Shown here piece after piece: positions 7,965-16,680 of a DNA stretch of 64,000 bases. A model generated the notes under the pieces. The model ran no database searches. It was not told where the DNA came from and worked only from the letters and a program-made list of their open reading frames with translations. Within the stretch, counting starts at the first letter, position 1. Each line of letters opens with the position of its first letter. The DNA is from CAYRES01 sp964423425 (GTDB lineage Bacteria > Actinomycetota > Thermoleophilia > RBG-16-64-13). Location of the stretch: positions 21,295 through 85,294 of the forward strand of contig CAYRES010000011.1 in the NCBI GenBank assembly GCA_964423425.1, written 5' to 3'. The translations under genes were made by a program, and so were the position numbers.

Positions 7965-9032
7965 TCACTCAGTTGCCAGACTGCGCTCCATGCGACGGAC
8001 GAGGGCTGCGACCACGAAGGCCAGAAGAACACAGATGCCCAAGGCAATCAGAAGGTCCACCCACACCCCACCCAGTCCGGCACCGTTGATGGCCACCTCG
8101 AATACCGGCTCAATGATCCAGTAAGTGGGAAAGATCTTGGGAATCCACTGCGGCCACTCCGGGAACAGGTAGAACACGACAGGAGCGATGAGAAAGACGT
8201 TCAAGCCCTTGATGAGCCCGAACAACGCTTTCATATCCTTGGCGGCCGCCCCGTAGATCAGACCCACCTCCACGCACATCAGCGCGGCCACCAGGAGCGA
8301 GACGATGAGAGCCACCGGTTGGGAGCCTAGCGCCCTGTTCAACACCAACGTCACCACCGCCACCAGCATCGCCAAGAGCAGGCCGAAGGCTGCCTTCGCG
8401 CTCAACACGTCGGCCAGACGGAGAGGTGTCACAAGAACCGCAGACAGGGTTCTTCTCTCCTTCTCCTCCACTATGCTCACTCCGGTGACGAACACGCCGG
8501 CGATGAGCAGCGAGAACATGACCAGGAAGGGCACGAAGCGGCTCGACATGGGGAGCGACTGCATGTCGCCCAGCGGGGTCACCTCCACGAGCACCGGTGG
8601 GGTGCCCCCTTCCACCTGTCTCACGAGGTCGATGGTCGTGGCAGAGAGAATGATGCGATCAGAGGCGAGGCTCTCGCCGGCGATGTAGAACTCGAGAAGC
8701 GGCCGCTCTCCCGAGCGCACGGCCTCGTCGAACCCGGCAGGAAGCACGAGGCCGGCATCCACTCCGTGAGTCCGCACCATCTCCTTGAGGTCGGCGGCGC
8801 GCTCCACCCGCACCACATCGATTCCTTCCATGCTCTCGTACGAAGCGGTAACCGCCGAGACGCCCAAATCGACTATTCCCACGCGGGGCTGCGGAGTGAA
8901 GAGCCCTCCGAACACCAACTGCACCAACACGGTGAGCACCACCGGGAAGATGAGAGCATAGAGGAAGATGGGGGAACGAGGTCCCAGTTCCAGATCCTTA
9001 CGCAGTACTTGAAATGCTCGCCTCGGGTTCAC
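7965..9032 (-). CDS. ABC-2 type transporter permease
   Basis: A 355-residue membrane subunit of an ABC exporter. It has one N-terminal helix (FLYALIFPVVLTVLVQLVF), a large extracytoplasmic region (residues about 50-180), then five helices with the IVEEKERRTLSAVLVTPL cytoplasmic loop characteristic of ABC-2/NatB-like permeases. Starts at GTG 9032 overlapping the preceding permease stop by 4 bp. The pair of related but non-identical permeases with one ATPase suggests a heterodimeric exporter. The substrate is unknown. TetR control suggests a drug, toxic metabolite or lipid. Confidence 0.88.
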   Translation of the reverse strand: MNPRRAFQVLRKDLELGPRSPIFLYALIFPVVLTVLVQLVFGGLFTPQPRVGIVDLGVSAVTASYESMEGIDVVRVERAADLKEMVRTHGVDAGLVLPAGFDEAVRSGERPLLEFYIAGESLASDRIILSATTIDLVRQVEGGTPPVLVEVTPLGDMQSLPMSSRFVPFLVMFSLLIAGVFVTGVSIVEEKERRTLSAVLVTPLRLADVLSAKAAFGLLLAMLVAVVTLVLNRALGSQPVALIVSLLVAALMCVEVGLIYGAAAKDMKALFGLIKGLNVFLIAPVVFYLFPEWPQWIPKIFPTYWIIEPVFEVAINGAGLGGVWVDLLIALGICVLLAFVVAALVRRMERSLATE

Positions 9033-10126
9033 AGTGCTTCCACCTTCCTCTTCAAGACCACCACTCCCACAGCGAACAGAACCACACACCAGCCGAGCGA
9101 CATGAGCAGGTAGGGCGCGGCCTCGCTCCATCCGCCACCCGTCGGGCCGGCGGCAGAAATCGCCTGGACGAGTCCATGGCTGGGAATCAGCCGGACCCAG
9201 AAGGAGGCCACCCCCGGATAAAGCGCCGCGAACGCAGGGATGGCCAACGGAATCATGAACAGCATGCCGTAGAAGAGCGTGCCCAGGAAATCGCGCCCCG
9301 CAGAGCCGGAGATCATCCCCACCCCGGTCATCATGACGGCGCCGAGCAACACGGCGAGCACGAGGGCCAAGGGACTGCCGACGAAAGCCCGCACAGCGAG
9401 AAGAAGTACTATGGCCTGACTGAAGGCGAGAAGAGTACCGAATACTCCCTTGGCCACGAGCAGCTCGCGCACGCGAGCCGGGGTGACAAGGATGGCGGTG
9501 ACCGTCCGCTCTTGGATCTCCGTGCTGATAAGCGAGGCCAGAGCGAACGACTCCACCAAGAGGACGAAGAACGCGAACAGCGGCTTCATCTTCTCGCGCA
9601 GGGGTACCTGATCGCCGGCTCTGTCCTCTCCCAGTACAACTGTGTCCTGCGCGGGCTGCGTCACGGGCAGGTCATGCCCGGCCAGAGTATAGGCAATCTC
9701 CCGGATGAAACTCTGCATGGCCGCTCGTGTCTCTTCAGGTACGGCTCCATCCACATACAGCGTGACCGAACTCTCCCGGCCCGCCGAGATGTCGACCAGG
9801 AACGACTCGGGGAATGACATCCCCAACGACACCCGCTCGGTGCCGCTCTGTCCCGAGACGGCAGCCTGCAGGTCCTCGGAGGTCGCAAACTCAACGAAAC
9901 GAATGCCGGTTCCCTCCTCGGCTTCAACCGCCGAAAGCAACTCCTCCATACCCGTCTGCCGGATGCCGACCACCAGCGTTTCATCGACGGTGGCGGGCAG
10001 CACCCAGAAGATCGCCACGAACACGATCAGGCTGAGTACGGAGAGCATGACGTAGAGCCGGTCGCGCGTGTATTCGATGATGTCCTTGCGGACGATCGCC
10101 GCCACTATGGAGAGCCCGCCCATCAC
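9029..10126 (-). CDS. ABC-2 type transporter permease
   Basis: A 365-residue permease with the same plan as its partner: N-terminal helix after IVRKDIIEYTRDR, a large external domain, then five helices starting near residue 185. The conserved loop STEIQERTVTAILVTPARV precedes helix 3. Starts at GTG 10126 (GTGATG; the ATG at 10123 is an alternative), overlapping the ATPase stop by 4 bp. It works with the ATPase at 10123-11001 and the permease at 7965-9032. Confidence 0.88.
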   Translation of the reverse strand: MMGGLSIVAAIVRKDIIEYTRDRLYVMLSVLSLIVFVAIFWVLPATVDETLVVGIRQTGMEELLSAVEAEEGTGIRFVEFATSEDLQAAVSGQSGTERVSLGMSFPESFLVDISAGRESSVTLYVDGAVPEETRAAMQSFIREIAYTLAGHDLPVTQPAQDTVVLGEDRAGDQVPLREKMKPLFAFFVLLVESFALASLISTEIQERTVTAILVTPARVRELLVAKGVFGTLLAFSQAIVLLLAVRAFVGSPLALVLAVLLGAVMMTGVGMISGSAGRDFLGTLFYGMLFMIPLAIPAFAALYPGVASFWVRLIPSHGLVQAISAAGPTGGGWSEAAPYLLMSLGWCVVLFAVGVVVLKRKVEAL

Positions 10127-11001
10127 TCGAGCCCCCTGCCCGTCAATCTGATGAAGATACTCTCCAGGGTGGCCTCCTCGGTGTGGATGGTCATGATTCC
10201 GGCCGCGGCCACCGCTTCCTTCAAGCGATCGCCCACATCGGGCCCATCAAGGGGAACGACATCCTCGCGTACCCCACCGTCGACGCGGCTCCTCACCTTC
10301 ACCGCCCGCATGCCGTACTGCAGCTTGAGGTTCTCGGGGGTATCAAGGGCGACGATTTCACCGTCGTTGATGAAGGCCACCCTGTCGGAGAGCGCGTCGG
10401 CCTCCATCATGTCGTGGGTGGTGAGCAGTACTGCGGCTCCGCGGGCAGCCTCTTCCTTGATGATCGAACGAATGGACGACGACGACACCGGATCGAGCCC
10501 ATCGGTGGGCTCATCCAGAAACAGGACCTCAGGGTCATTCACCAGACTCCGCGCCACCATGAGCCGCTGCTTCATGCCCTTGGACAGGTTCTTCACCCGG
10601 TCGGCGGCCCGGTCTGCCAGACCCACCCGGCCCAAGAGGGCATCCGGATCAAAGCCCTTGATGCCGAAGAGGCGGGAGAAGAAGAGCAGGTTCTCCCGCG
10701 CCGACATGTTCAGGTACAGGTTCTTCTCCTCGAAACACACTCCGATACGCGCCTGCACCTCGACGTCGTCCTTGCGGATATCACGCCCCATGATGAGAGC
10801 CCGCCCCGTCTTCGGCCTCAGTTGGCCGGTGAGCATCTTGATCGTGGTGGACTTGCCGGCTCCATTCGGACCCAGGAAGCCCAGCACCTCACCCCGAGCC
10901 ACCTCGAAGTCTATGTGGTTGACCGCGAGAAGGTCGCCGTACGCGTAGCTCAGATCCTCCACCTTGATGGCCGGACCGTTCCCTTCGGCCTGATCGATCA
11001 T
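10123..11001 (-). CDS. ABC transporter ATP-binding protein
   Basis: A 292-residue ATPase powering the two downstream permeases. Walker A is GPNGAGKSTT, the signature is LSKGMKQRL, Walker B is EVLFLDEPTDGLDP and the switch His is in LLTTHDMMEAD. The C-terminal extension of about 70 residues is typical of drug or Na+ exporter (NatA/DrrA-like) ATPases. ATG 11001 overlaps the TetR stop (ATGA), making the repressor the first gene of its own target operon. Confidence 0.93.
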   Translation of the reverse strand: MIDQAEGNGPAIKVEDLSYAYGDLLAVNHIDFEVARGEVLGFLGPNGAGKSTTIKMLTGQLRPKTGRALIMGRDIRKDDVEVQARIGVCFEEKNLYLNMSARENLLFFSRLFGIKGFDPDALLGRVGLADRAADRVKNLSKGMKQRLMVARSLVNDPEVLFLDEPTDGLDPVSSSSIRSIIKEEAARGAAVLLTTHDMMEADALSDRVAFINDGEIVALDTPENLKLQYGMRAVKVRSRVDGGVREDVVPLDGPDVGDRLKEAVAAAGIMTIHTEEATLESIFIRLTGRGLE

Positions 11002-11732
11002 GCCTGCCTGCCTTTCTCCAGGCCCGACATACCCGTACCGCACGTATCCGAGAACAACTGCCTCATGCGCTCGTAGTCGTAGAGCCGCAGGAAGCCGTCG
11101 GCCACCCCCAGGATCCTGCCCATCGCCTGCTCCACCATCCGGAAGAAGCCTATGAGTTCTTCCACCTTCTCCGGACACTCCGGTAGTTCGGCGAAGGTGT
11201 CCAGAGCACGTGTGCCCACACCGATGCCGAGCGACAGGCAGACCAACACTTCCGCCGTCGCCTGGGCATCGTCCACTGTGAAGACCCCTTCCCGCATGCC
11301 TTCTGCCACCACCTCTGCGATAAGCTCCTTGGAACGCCGTCCCGACTCCTGGGCGATCCGGCTGATATGGAGGGCTCCTTGGGGCCCGCGGAGATTCTGC
11401 GCCACGGCGGCCGTGAATCCCCGCATCCGCAGCTTCATCTCCGAGCCGGCCGTGAAGAGCCTGCGCATCTTCTCGACCGCGCCACCCTCCTCGGTCGCAA
11501 GCTGCGCGCGCAGCTCCAGGACGGCCCGCTCGGATACAAAATCCACCAGCTCGTCGAGCAGGTCTTCCTTCGAATCGAAGTAGTGGTAGAAGGTGCCCTT
11601 GGCTATGCCTACGGCATCCGTGACGGCCTGCACCGTCGTGCTCTCGTAGCCTCGCGAATTGAACAGCTCAAGCGCGGTCAGAAGAAGCTCCTGCCGGCGC
11701 TCATCGGCATCCTTCACCACTCTCGCCACCAT
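10998..11732 (-). CDS. TetR/AcrR family transcriptional regulator
   Basis: About 244 residues. The N-terminal HTH is classical: RRQELLLTALELFNSRGYES, TTVQAVTDAVGIAKGTFYHY, then FDSKEDLLDEL. The rest is the helical ligand and dimerisation domain. It presumably represses the operon it heads (ATPase, two permeases, perhaps the oxidoreductase) until an inducer binds. ATG 11732 lies 9 nt after GGAGGT, and the adjoining GTG 11735 is possible. A perfect 10-bp inverted repeat with a 7-nt spacer sits at 11773-11799, just upstream, supporting autoregulation. Confidence 0.92.
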   Translation of the reverse strand: MVARVVKDADERRQELLLTALELFNSRGYESTTVQAVTDAVGIAKGTFYHYFDSKEDLLDELVDFVSERAVLELRAQLATEEGGAVEKMRRLFTAGSEMKLRMRGFTAAVAQNLRGPQGALHISRIAQESGRRSKELIAEVVAEGMREGVFTVDDAQATAEVLVCLSLGIGVGTRALDTFAELPECPEKVEELIGFFRMVEQAMGRILGVADGFLRLYDYERMRQLFSDTCGTGMSGLEKGRQA

Positions 11733-11772
11733 CACCGTCCTACCTCCAGAAGAACTGTGCCTCATCCATCAG

Positions 11773-11799
11773 CGACGGTCGGGTACCGACCGACCGTCG
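11773..11799. promoter_or_regulatory. predicted TetR operator
   Basis: CGACGGTCGG (11773-11782) and its exact complement CCGACCGTCG (11790-11799) flank a 7-nt spacer. On the minus strand the dyad lies directly after a -10-like TAATAT (11805-11810), so a bound repressor would cover the transcription start of the TetR-ABC operon. No good -35 is visible. Confidence 0.7.
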
Positions 11800-11939
11800 G
11801 TCATATATTACCATACGTCCGCCTCGCCCCCATTGCAAGCAGTAACCATACGGAACGCAATGCCCGCCCGACCGGCAGGCAAAGTGATCCCCGATGCCGC
11901 TCTTGCGGACGCTCGGGCGGGCGAGGAGAACCGGCCCGA

Positions 11940-12578
11940 TCAGCTCCGGCGGCGGGCCAGAAGCGAGCCCACCCCGCCGCCCGCTGCAGCCACCACGACC
12001 ATCGTGCCGAGGCCCGTGAACTGCTCTGGGGAATAGGACTCGCCGGAGGATCCCCAGGCAAACCCGACCACCAGAGAAATCACGGCAAGGATGAGCCCGT
12101 ACACGCCACCGAAGAGACTCCCCCGGAGAAAACCCCCCGTCACCTGGGCCACGAACACCGCCGCGCAGGCCGCGAGAAACACGGCCGCGAACAGAGCGGC
12201 AAACACCGCCCACACCGAACCGGCCAATACCGCTTCAGCCAGCCACAGACCGCCGGCACCCAGGGCCACGTAGAGTACGATGCCCACGAACAGTCCCACC
12301 AAGGGCCTGCGTCCAACCCACTCCTCAAATGCGCCCGCACCCAAGCCTTCGTCAGCGTGGAACGCCGGGGGAACGGGGAGGGGCCGCCCCAGCAGGCCGA
12401 GCGCTTCGTCGTAGGTGATGCGCACAGCCCCCTCCAGTCGGTCGCGAGGTATACGCCCGGCAACTCTCAGATCCTCTTCCGGCCGTGCCGGCCGGGCGAA
12501 CGCCCACCAGCCCTCACCCTGCACAAGAACAGCCTGTTCCCCCTCGCCCGTCATGCCCCGGTAACAGACAAGTGCCAC
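11940..12578 (-). CDS. membrane protein, unknown function
   Basis: A 212-residue protein. The first 90 residues are soluble (RPEEDLRVAGRIPRDRL, VRITYDEALGLLGRPLP). They are followed by four membrane helices at about 95-115, 120-145, 150-175 and 185-205, and a short basic tail LLARRRS. I recognise no family. GTG 12578 has GGGGAGGA 11 nt upstream. It follows proA by 37 bp on the same strand and may be co-transcribed with it. Confidence 0.68.
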   Translation of the reverse strand: MALVCYRGMTGEGEQAVLVQGEGWWAFARPARPEEDLRVAGRIPRDRLEGAVRITYDEALGLLGRPLPVPPAFHADEGLGAGAFEEWVGRRPLVGLFVGIVLYVALGAGGLWLAEAVLAGSVWAVFAALFAAVFLAACAAVFVAQVTGGFLRGSLFGGVYGLILAVISLVVGFAWGSSGESYSPEQFTGLGTMVVVAAAGGGVGSLLARRRS

Positions 12579-12615
12579 GGGAGCCTAATCCTCCCCCACC
12601 AGGCCGCCCACGCGC

Positions 12616-13920
12616 TCAGTCCAGGGGCCGGTCGCGATGAGTGAAAGAACGAGCGCCGGGACCTGCATACGAAGCCACGACGTGCCCGTCGCCCACGACC
12701 TGATACTTGTAGGTCACCAGACCCTCGAGACCCACAGGGCCCCGCGGGGGCATCTTCTGGGTGCTGATGCCTACTTCCGCGCCGAAGCCGTAACGGAAGC
12801 CGTCGGCAAAACGGGTGGAGCAGTTCACGTACACCCCGGCTCCGTCGACTCCGCTCAAGAAGGCGCGGGCGGCGGTTTCGTCATCGGTCACTATGGCGTC
12901 GGTATGGCGCGAGCCGTAGGTGTTGATGTGCTCAACCGCCTCTTCCAATGAATCGACCACTCGCACCGCGAGCACCAGGTCGAGATACTCCGTGGACCAG
13001 TCGGCGTCGCTGGCGGAATCCATCTCCACCACCACCCGACTGCGTTCATCGCCCCGGAGTTCAACCCCCTGCTCCCGAAGCGCAGCCGCTACTCGGGGCA
13101 GGAACTCTTCCACAACCGCCGCATGCACGAGCAGGGTCTCCGCCGCGTTGCAGGCCGCAGGATACTGCACCTTGGAGTCGACCGTCACGCGAAGGGCCTT
13201 GTGCACTGAAGCCTTCTCATCCACGTACACGTGGCAGATGCCGTCGGCGTGGCCGAGCACCGGTATACGGGTGTTCTCCTGTACATATCTCACGAAGGAG
13301 TTCGAGCCCCGGGGAATGATGAGGTCGACATAGCGATCGAGCTCCAACAGCTTCCCTATCTCCTCGCGCGTGGTGAGGAGCTGCACTGCCTCGGCCTCGA
13401 CAGGGGAGGAGTGAAGCCCCTCCCGTAGCGCCGCCACGATTGCCCGGCAGGAACGAAGCGACTCCCGCCCGCCTTTCAGGATGACGCCGTTACCCGACTT
13501 GACCGCGAGCGACGCGATCTGGATGACCGCGTCGGGCCGTGATTCGAAGATCACCCCCAAGACACCCACCGGACAGGTGACGCGCTTCAACAGCAGACCT
13601 TCGTCCAGCTCCCGGTGTATCTGCACCCGGCCCACCGGATCCGGCAGCCCACCCACGCTCCTCACACCTTCGATCTCCGCCCGGAGCTTTGTCTCATCCA
13701 GCTTGAGGCGGGCATACAGGGGGGAGGATATGCCCTCCTCCCGCGCCGCCTCCAGATCCAGAGCATTGGCCGCCAGTATGTCGTCTGCGTGTTCCTCCAG
13801 TGCCGAGGCCATGGCTGCGATTGCCTGCGTACGTTCCGTCGCACCGAGCCCTGCCGAGTGACGCGCAGCAGCCCGGGTCGCCTTCGCCATCTCTTCCAAG
13901 GAAACTGATATAGGTTCCAT
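12616..13920 (-). CDS. proA: glutamate-5-semialdehyde dehydrogenase (gamma-glutamyl phosphate reductase)
   Basis: Second step of proline synthesis: reduces glutamyl-5-phosphate with NADPH to the semialdehyde; cytoplasmic. The 434 residues are full length. Visible family landmarks are VGVLGVIFESRPD, SGNGVILKGG, the catalytic-Cys segment YPAACNAAETLL, NTYGSRHTDAIVT and GAEVGISTQKMPPRGPVGL. No proB or proC is adjacent. The ATG at 13920 lacks an obvious ribosome-binding site, and the space to the divergent GNAT gene is only 49 bp. Confidence 0.95.
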   Translation of the reverse strand: MEPISVSLEEMAKATRAAARHSAGLGATERTQAIAAMASALEEHADDILAANALDLEAAREEGISSPLYARLKLDETKLRAEIEGVRSVGGLPDPVGRVQIHRELDEGLLLKRVTCPVGVLGVIFESRPDAVIQIASLAVKSGNGVILKGGRESLRSCRAIVAALREGLHSSPVEAEAVQLLTTREEIGKLLELDRYVDLIIPRGSNSFVRYVQENTRIPVLGHADGICHVYVDEKASVHKALRVTVDSKVQYPAACNAAETLLVHAAVVEEFLPRVAAALREQGVELRGDERSRVVVEMDSASDADWSTEYLDLVLAVRVVDSLEEAVEHINTYGSRHTDAIVTDDETAARAFLSGVDGAGVYVNCSTRFADGFRYGFGAEVGISTQKMPPRGPVGLEGLVTYKYQVVGDGHVVASYAGPGARSFTHRDRPLD

Positions 13921-13969
13921 ATCAACCCAAGAGTAGTATGTTGGGGGTTACACATACGAGTCTATCAGG

Positions 13970-14518
13970 ATGACGAAGAAGCGGGTGACAAGAGACTCAA
14001 GCGACACGTGTGGGCAGATTAAGGCCTCGACGGAAGCCCGTGCCCCGACGCCACCCCCCGGCGTCGACGTGAGGAGAGCGACCCCGGCCGATGCCGAGTG
14101 CCTCGCCACCTGCCGAACCCGTATGTTCCTCGATATGGGCGTGCCCGAGGAAGCCACCGAGGCGGTACACCAGGCCTTCGTCGCCTACCTGAAGCAGGCA
14201 ATCGGCTCCTGTGAGTACCTCGGCTGGGTGGGGTTCCTGGAGGGCCGCCTCGCCGGGGGCCTGGGTGCGCTCATCCAACAGGGTCCCCCGTTCTCACACA
14301 ACATGGATGGTCGGTCGGCGCGGCTCATGAGCATGTACGTACTGCCGGAGTGCCGGCGGCAGGGAATGGCGACTGCGCTCATGGAGGCCGCTCTCCGCGA
14401 CCTGTACCGTGCCGGCATACGAGCCTTCTCGCTGGTGGCGAGCAACCAGGGCCGCCCGCTCTACCTACGCCTCGGTTTCGAGGACTCCCCCGAGATGAAG
14501 CTCTGGCTGCCCGACTGA
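13970..14518 (+). CDS. GNAT-family N-acetyltransferase
   Basis: A 182-residue acetyltransferase. The GNAT fold shows DVRRATPADAECLATCR at the first strand, LMSMYVLPECRRQGMATALM (acetyl-CoA pyrophosphate loop, R-x2-G-x-A) near residues 122-142, and NQGRPLYLRLGF as the C-terminal motif B. It has a basic N-terminal leader of about 30 residues, so the start may be later than ATG 13970; no good ribosome-binding site is present. Substrate unknown. Confidence 0.85.
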   Translation: MTKKRVTRDSSDTCGQIKASTEARAPTPPPGVDVRRATPADAECLATCRTRMFLDMGVPEEATEAVHQAFVAYLKQAIGSCEYLGWVGFLEGRLAGGLGALIQQGPPFSHNMDGRSARLMSMYVLPECRRQGMATALMEAALRDLYRAGIRAFSLVASNQGRPLYLRLGFEDSPEMKLWLPD

Positions 14519-14646
14519 CATCCTGTACCACCACCGACGGGCGCGGCCTGGGCTGCAGTCCCTGCGCCCGCCGCCACATATAGGGCCGGCACCACTACCA
14601 GGCGCATCACGCCCCCGGCATGCCGGCAGCACCCGCAGCTCCCGCT

Positions 14647-15051
14647 TCACGCCCCGATGGCGCGCCCTATGAAGTAGCTCGCGGTACCAACTACCGCCGT
14701 CAAGACCATGCCCCACACGATGTCAACAACGACCACCCTGAAAGGCCAGTCCTTGAGGGTCGCGAAGTTGGTGAGATCGTAGGTGGCATAGGCGATGAGC
14801 CCCAAGAAGGCACCCTTCCACACCGCATCGGTCCAGGATTCGGCGCGAATGGCGGGAACCGAGACGAAGACCATTATCCCCAGGATGTATAGGAGGTAAA
14901 AGACGATGGCCGGCGGCCAGTTGACCGGGTCGGCCATGAGGGGGCCCAGAGTCCGCCGGTAGAAGTCCTTGGCGATCGCGGCAAGCCACACGATGTCCAC
15001 ACCGAAGAAGACGGCCGTGGTGGCCACGTACAGCAGAATCAGTCTACCCAT
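14647..15051 (-). CDS. DUF2177 family membrane protein
   Basis: A 134-residue protein with four membrane helices: LYVATTAVFFGVDIVWL, IVFYLLYILGIMVFV, GAFLGLIAYATYDLTN and the C-terminal VVVVDIVWGMVLTAVVGTAS. The D-x-x-W-L, ATYDLTN and VDIVWG signatures match DUF2177, a family without assigned biochemistry. ATG 15051 is preferred over GTG 15060 because GGAGGGG precedes it at 8 nt. Convergent with the GNAT gene. Confidence 0.85.
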   Translation of the reverse strand: MGRLILLYVATTAVFFGVDIVWLAAIAKDFYRRTLGPLMADPVNWPPAIVFYLLYILGIMVFVSVPAIRAESWTDAVWKGAFLGLIAYATYDLTNFATLKDWPFRVVVVDIVWGMVLTAVVGTASYFIGRAIGA

Positions 15052-15156
15052 CCTACCCACCCCTCCCCATGGGATTCACGACACGTGGCCACTCCGCCGA
15101 CTGCCGGCACCAGAACACGAGGCCACTCCGCGTCTCTACCCACAAGAGCACGTGCT

Positions 15157-16545
15157 CTACCCCTCCGGACCGGCTTCCTTGAGAAGAACCCTGTGCGCCT
15201 CTTCCAGATCTTTCGGGCTGTCGATGTCCAGTACTTCGGTCCTCTCGGCCCCCACTCGCTCGAGCCGGCCGTCGTAGCGCGCGAGTACCCGGCGTGCCCC
15301 TTGGTCCCCTTCCAGGCCGTCAAAGAGGGGCAAGAGCGCCCGGTTGATGAGAGCCGGTGGTCCCCAGGTACCGCCTTCCGGCTCCAGTACTGCCCCCGCG
15401 CAACGCGGATGCCGCTCCAACCGGGAAAGGAGACGGCCGAGGGTCTCCGTCCGAACCAGGGGCTGATCACCCATGAGTACCAGAAGATCCTTCGAGGCTG
15501 CACACTCGCCGGCCAGCTTGAGAGACCGGCTCACGCCTTCTTCCGGCCGCTCATTCACCACGCACCGCCACTCGGTACCCTGCGAGCCGGAGCCCAGTTC
15601 CGCCGCGAGCATCTCTCTCATTCTCTGCGCATGGTGGCCGCACACCACCACCACCGGTCCGAAGCGAGGCAAGCCGGCACCCCTCCCCACGGTGCGGCCG
15701 AGCACGCTCCTGCCGGCCAGGGCGGCACACAGCTTGTGTTCGGGCATCCGGGAGGACAAACCGGCGGCAAGGACCACCACCACGGGCCTCCGTTCCATGC
15801 GCCGCAGCGCTTCCACGATGGGCCCTCGCTCGGCACGGAGCGACCCGATCCACACGTCAATCGGAGCCAGGCGGGCCACGTCCACCAAAGCAGGAGCCGG
15901 AGGAGCGGTGTCCGCCTTGTTCAGGTAGAGAAGCAGGCGGGCGTGGCGCGGCACGCACTCTGCGTAGCCGAGGACGAGGGCTTCCGGCAACCGCTCCGGA
16001 GGTACCCGCTCCCCGAGCCCGAGGCCGAGCAGACCGGCAAGTATCTCCGGGCGATGTACGCGAGATTCCTCCAAAGGCACGAACTGGGCATCAAGACCGC
16101 ACACCGCCACCACCAGGGTGGAGCAGGAGGGAACCACCGGTTCGTGCGCAGCCGGGGCCTTGAGCGGCAGCCTGTTCGCACCATCGGCCTCGATCAGCAC
16201 ACCTTCCACACCGGGAGCATCTCGCAAGGAGGAAATCCACTCAGGGGGCAGGCCGTCCACCTTGCCGTTGGGGAGCACCCGGGTGCCCACCACGGGACTG
16301 ACCCCGGATGAACCACGCAGCACACGCTCCAATTTCTCTTTCAGCCCGGGAAGGGAGTCCGCCACGACGAGGGGACGGCCGCCCGCCTCCGGTGCCCATA
16401 TCTTGGTGGTCGTGGTGAGGACCGCCGTTCTGCCTTCAGCTTCGTACTCGCAGGCGAGCGCCTCCAAGAGTGAACTCTTGCCGCCCGCGCCGACAACGCT
16501 CACGACCTCCGACGGACCGATCTCCCACAGATCGAGCAGAGCCAC
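15157..16545 (-). CDS. YqeC-like / MocA-like nucleotidyltransferase fusion (selenium-molybdenum hydroxylase maturation)
   Basis: A 462-residue two-domain protein. Residues 1-about 230 are YqeC-like: an ATP-binding loop SVVGAGGKSSLLEAL, TTTTKIW, IEADGANRLPLKAP and a late LNKAD. Residues about 240-460 are a MocA/MobA-like NTP transferase: VVVLAAGLSSRM followed by HKLCAALAGRSVL, VVVVCGHHAQRM, VLMGDQPLV, and a C-terminal LDIDSPKDLEEA. YqeC is known to accompany selenium-dependent molybdenum hydroxylases, and MocA-like enzymes add cytidylate to molybdopterin. GTG 16545 follows GAGGAG. No hydroxylase gene is present in the window, so the target enzyme must be elsewhere. Confidence 0.85.
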   Translation of the reverse strand: MALLDLWEIGPSEVVSVVGAGGKSSLLEALACEYEAEGRTAVLTTTTKIWAPEAGGRPLVVADSLPGLKEKLERVLRGSSGVSPVVGTRVLPNGKVDGLPPEWISSLRDAPGVEGVLIEADGANRLPLKAPAAHEPVVPSCSTLVVAVCGLDAQFVPLEESRVHRPEILAGLLGLGLGERVPPERLPEALVLGYAECVPRHARLLLYLNKADTAPPAPALVDVARLAPIDVWIGSLRAERGPIVEALRRMERRPVVVVLAAGLSSRMPEHKLCAALAGRSVLGRTVGRGAGLPRFGPVVVVCGHHAQRMREMLAAELGSGSQGTEWRCVVNERPEEGVSRSLKLAGECAASKDLLVLMGDQPLVRTETLGRLLSRLERHPRCAGAVLEPEGGTWGPPALINRALLPLFDGLEGDQGARRVLARYDGRLERVGAERTEVLDIDSPKDLEEAHRVLLKEAGPEG

Positions 16546-16591
16546 ACAATCTCCTCACGCCGTGCCTCGCGGACCTCCCGCACGAGCCGGA

Positions 16592-16666
16592 CTACGTGAA
16601 ATAGCGGGGCAACAGGTAGGGCACCTGGCGGATGATCTGCATCAAGAAGCGAAGGTTGATCCTCAC
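16592..16666 (-). CDS. candidate 24-residue protein downstream of the CrtI-like gene
   Basis: A short open frame, GTG 16666 to TAG 16592, that reads MRINLRFLMQII then RQVPYLLPRYFT. It begins 14 bp after the stop of the CrtI-like gene, on the same strand, with AAAGGGG 7 nt upstream of GTG. It is hydrophobic and basic, as expected of a membrane-associated peptide. There is no family assignment, and chance cannot be excluded for so short a frame. Confidence 0.35.
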   Translation of the reverse strand: MRINLRFLMQIIRQVPYLLPRYFT

Positions 16667-16680
16667 GGCGCTGCCCCTTT

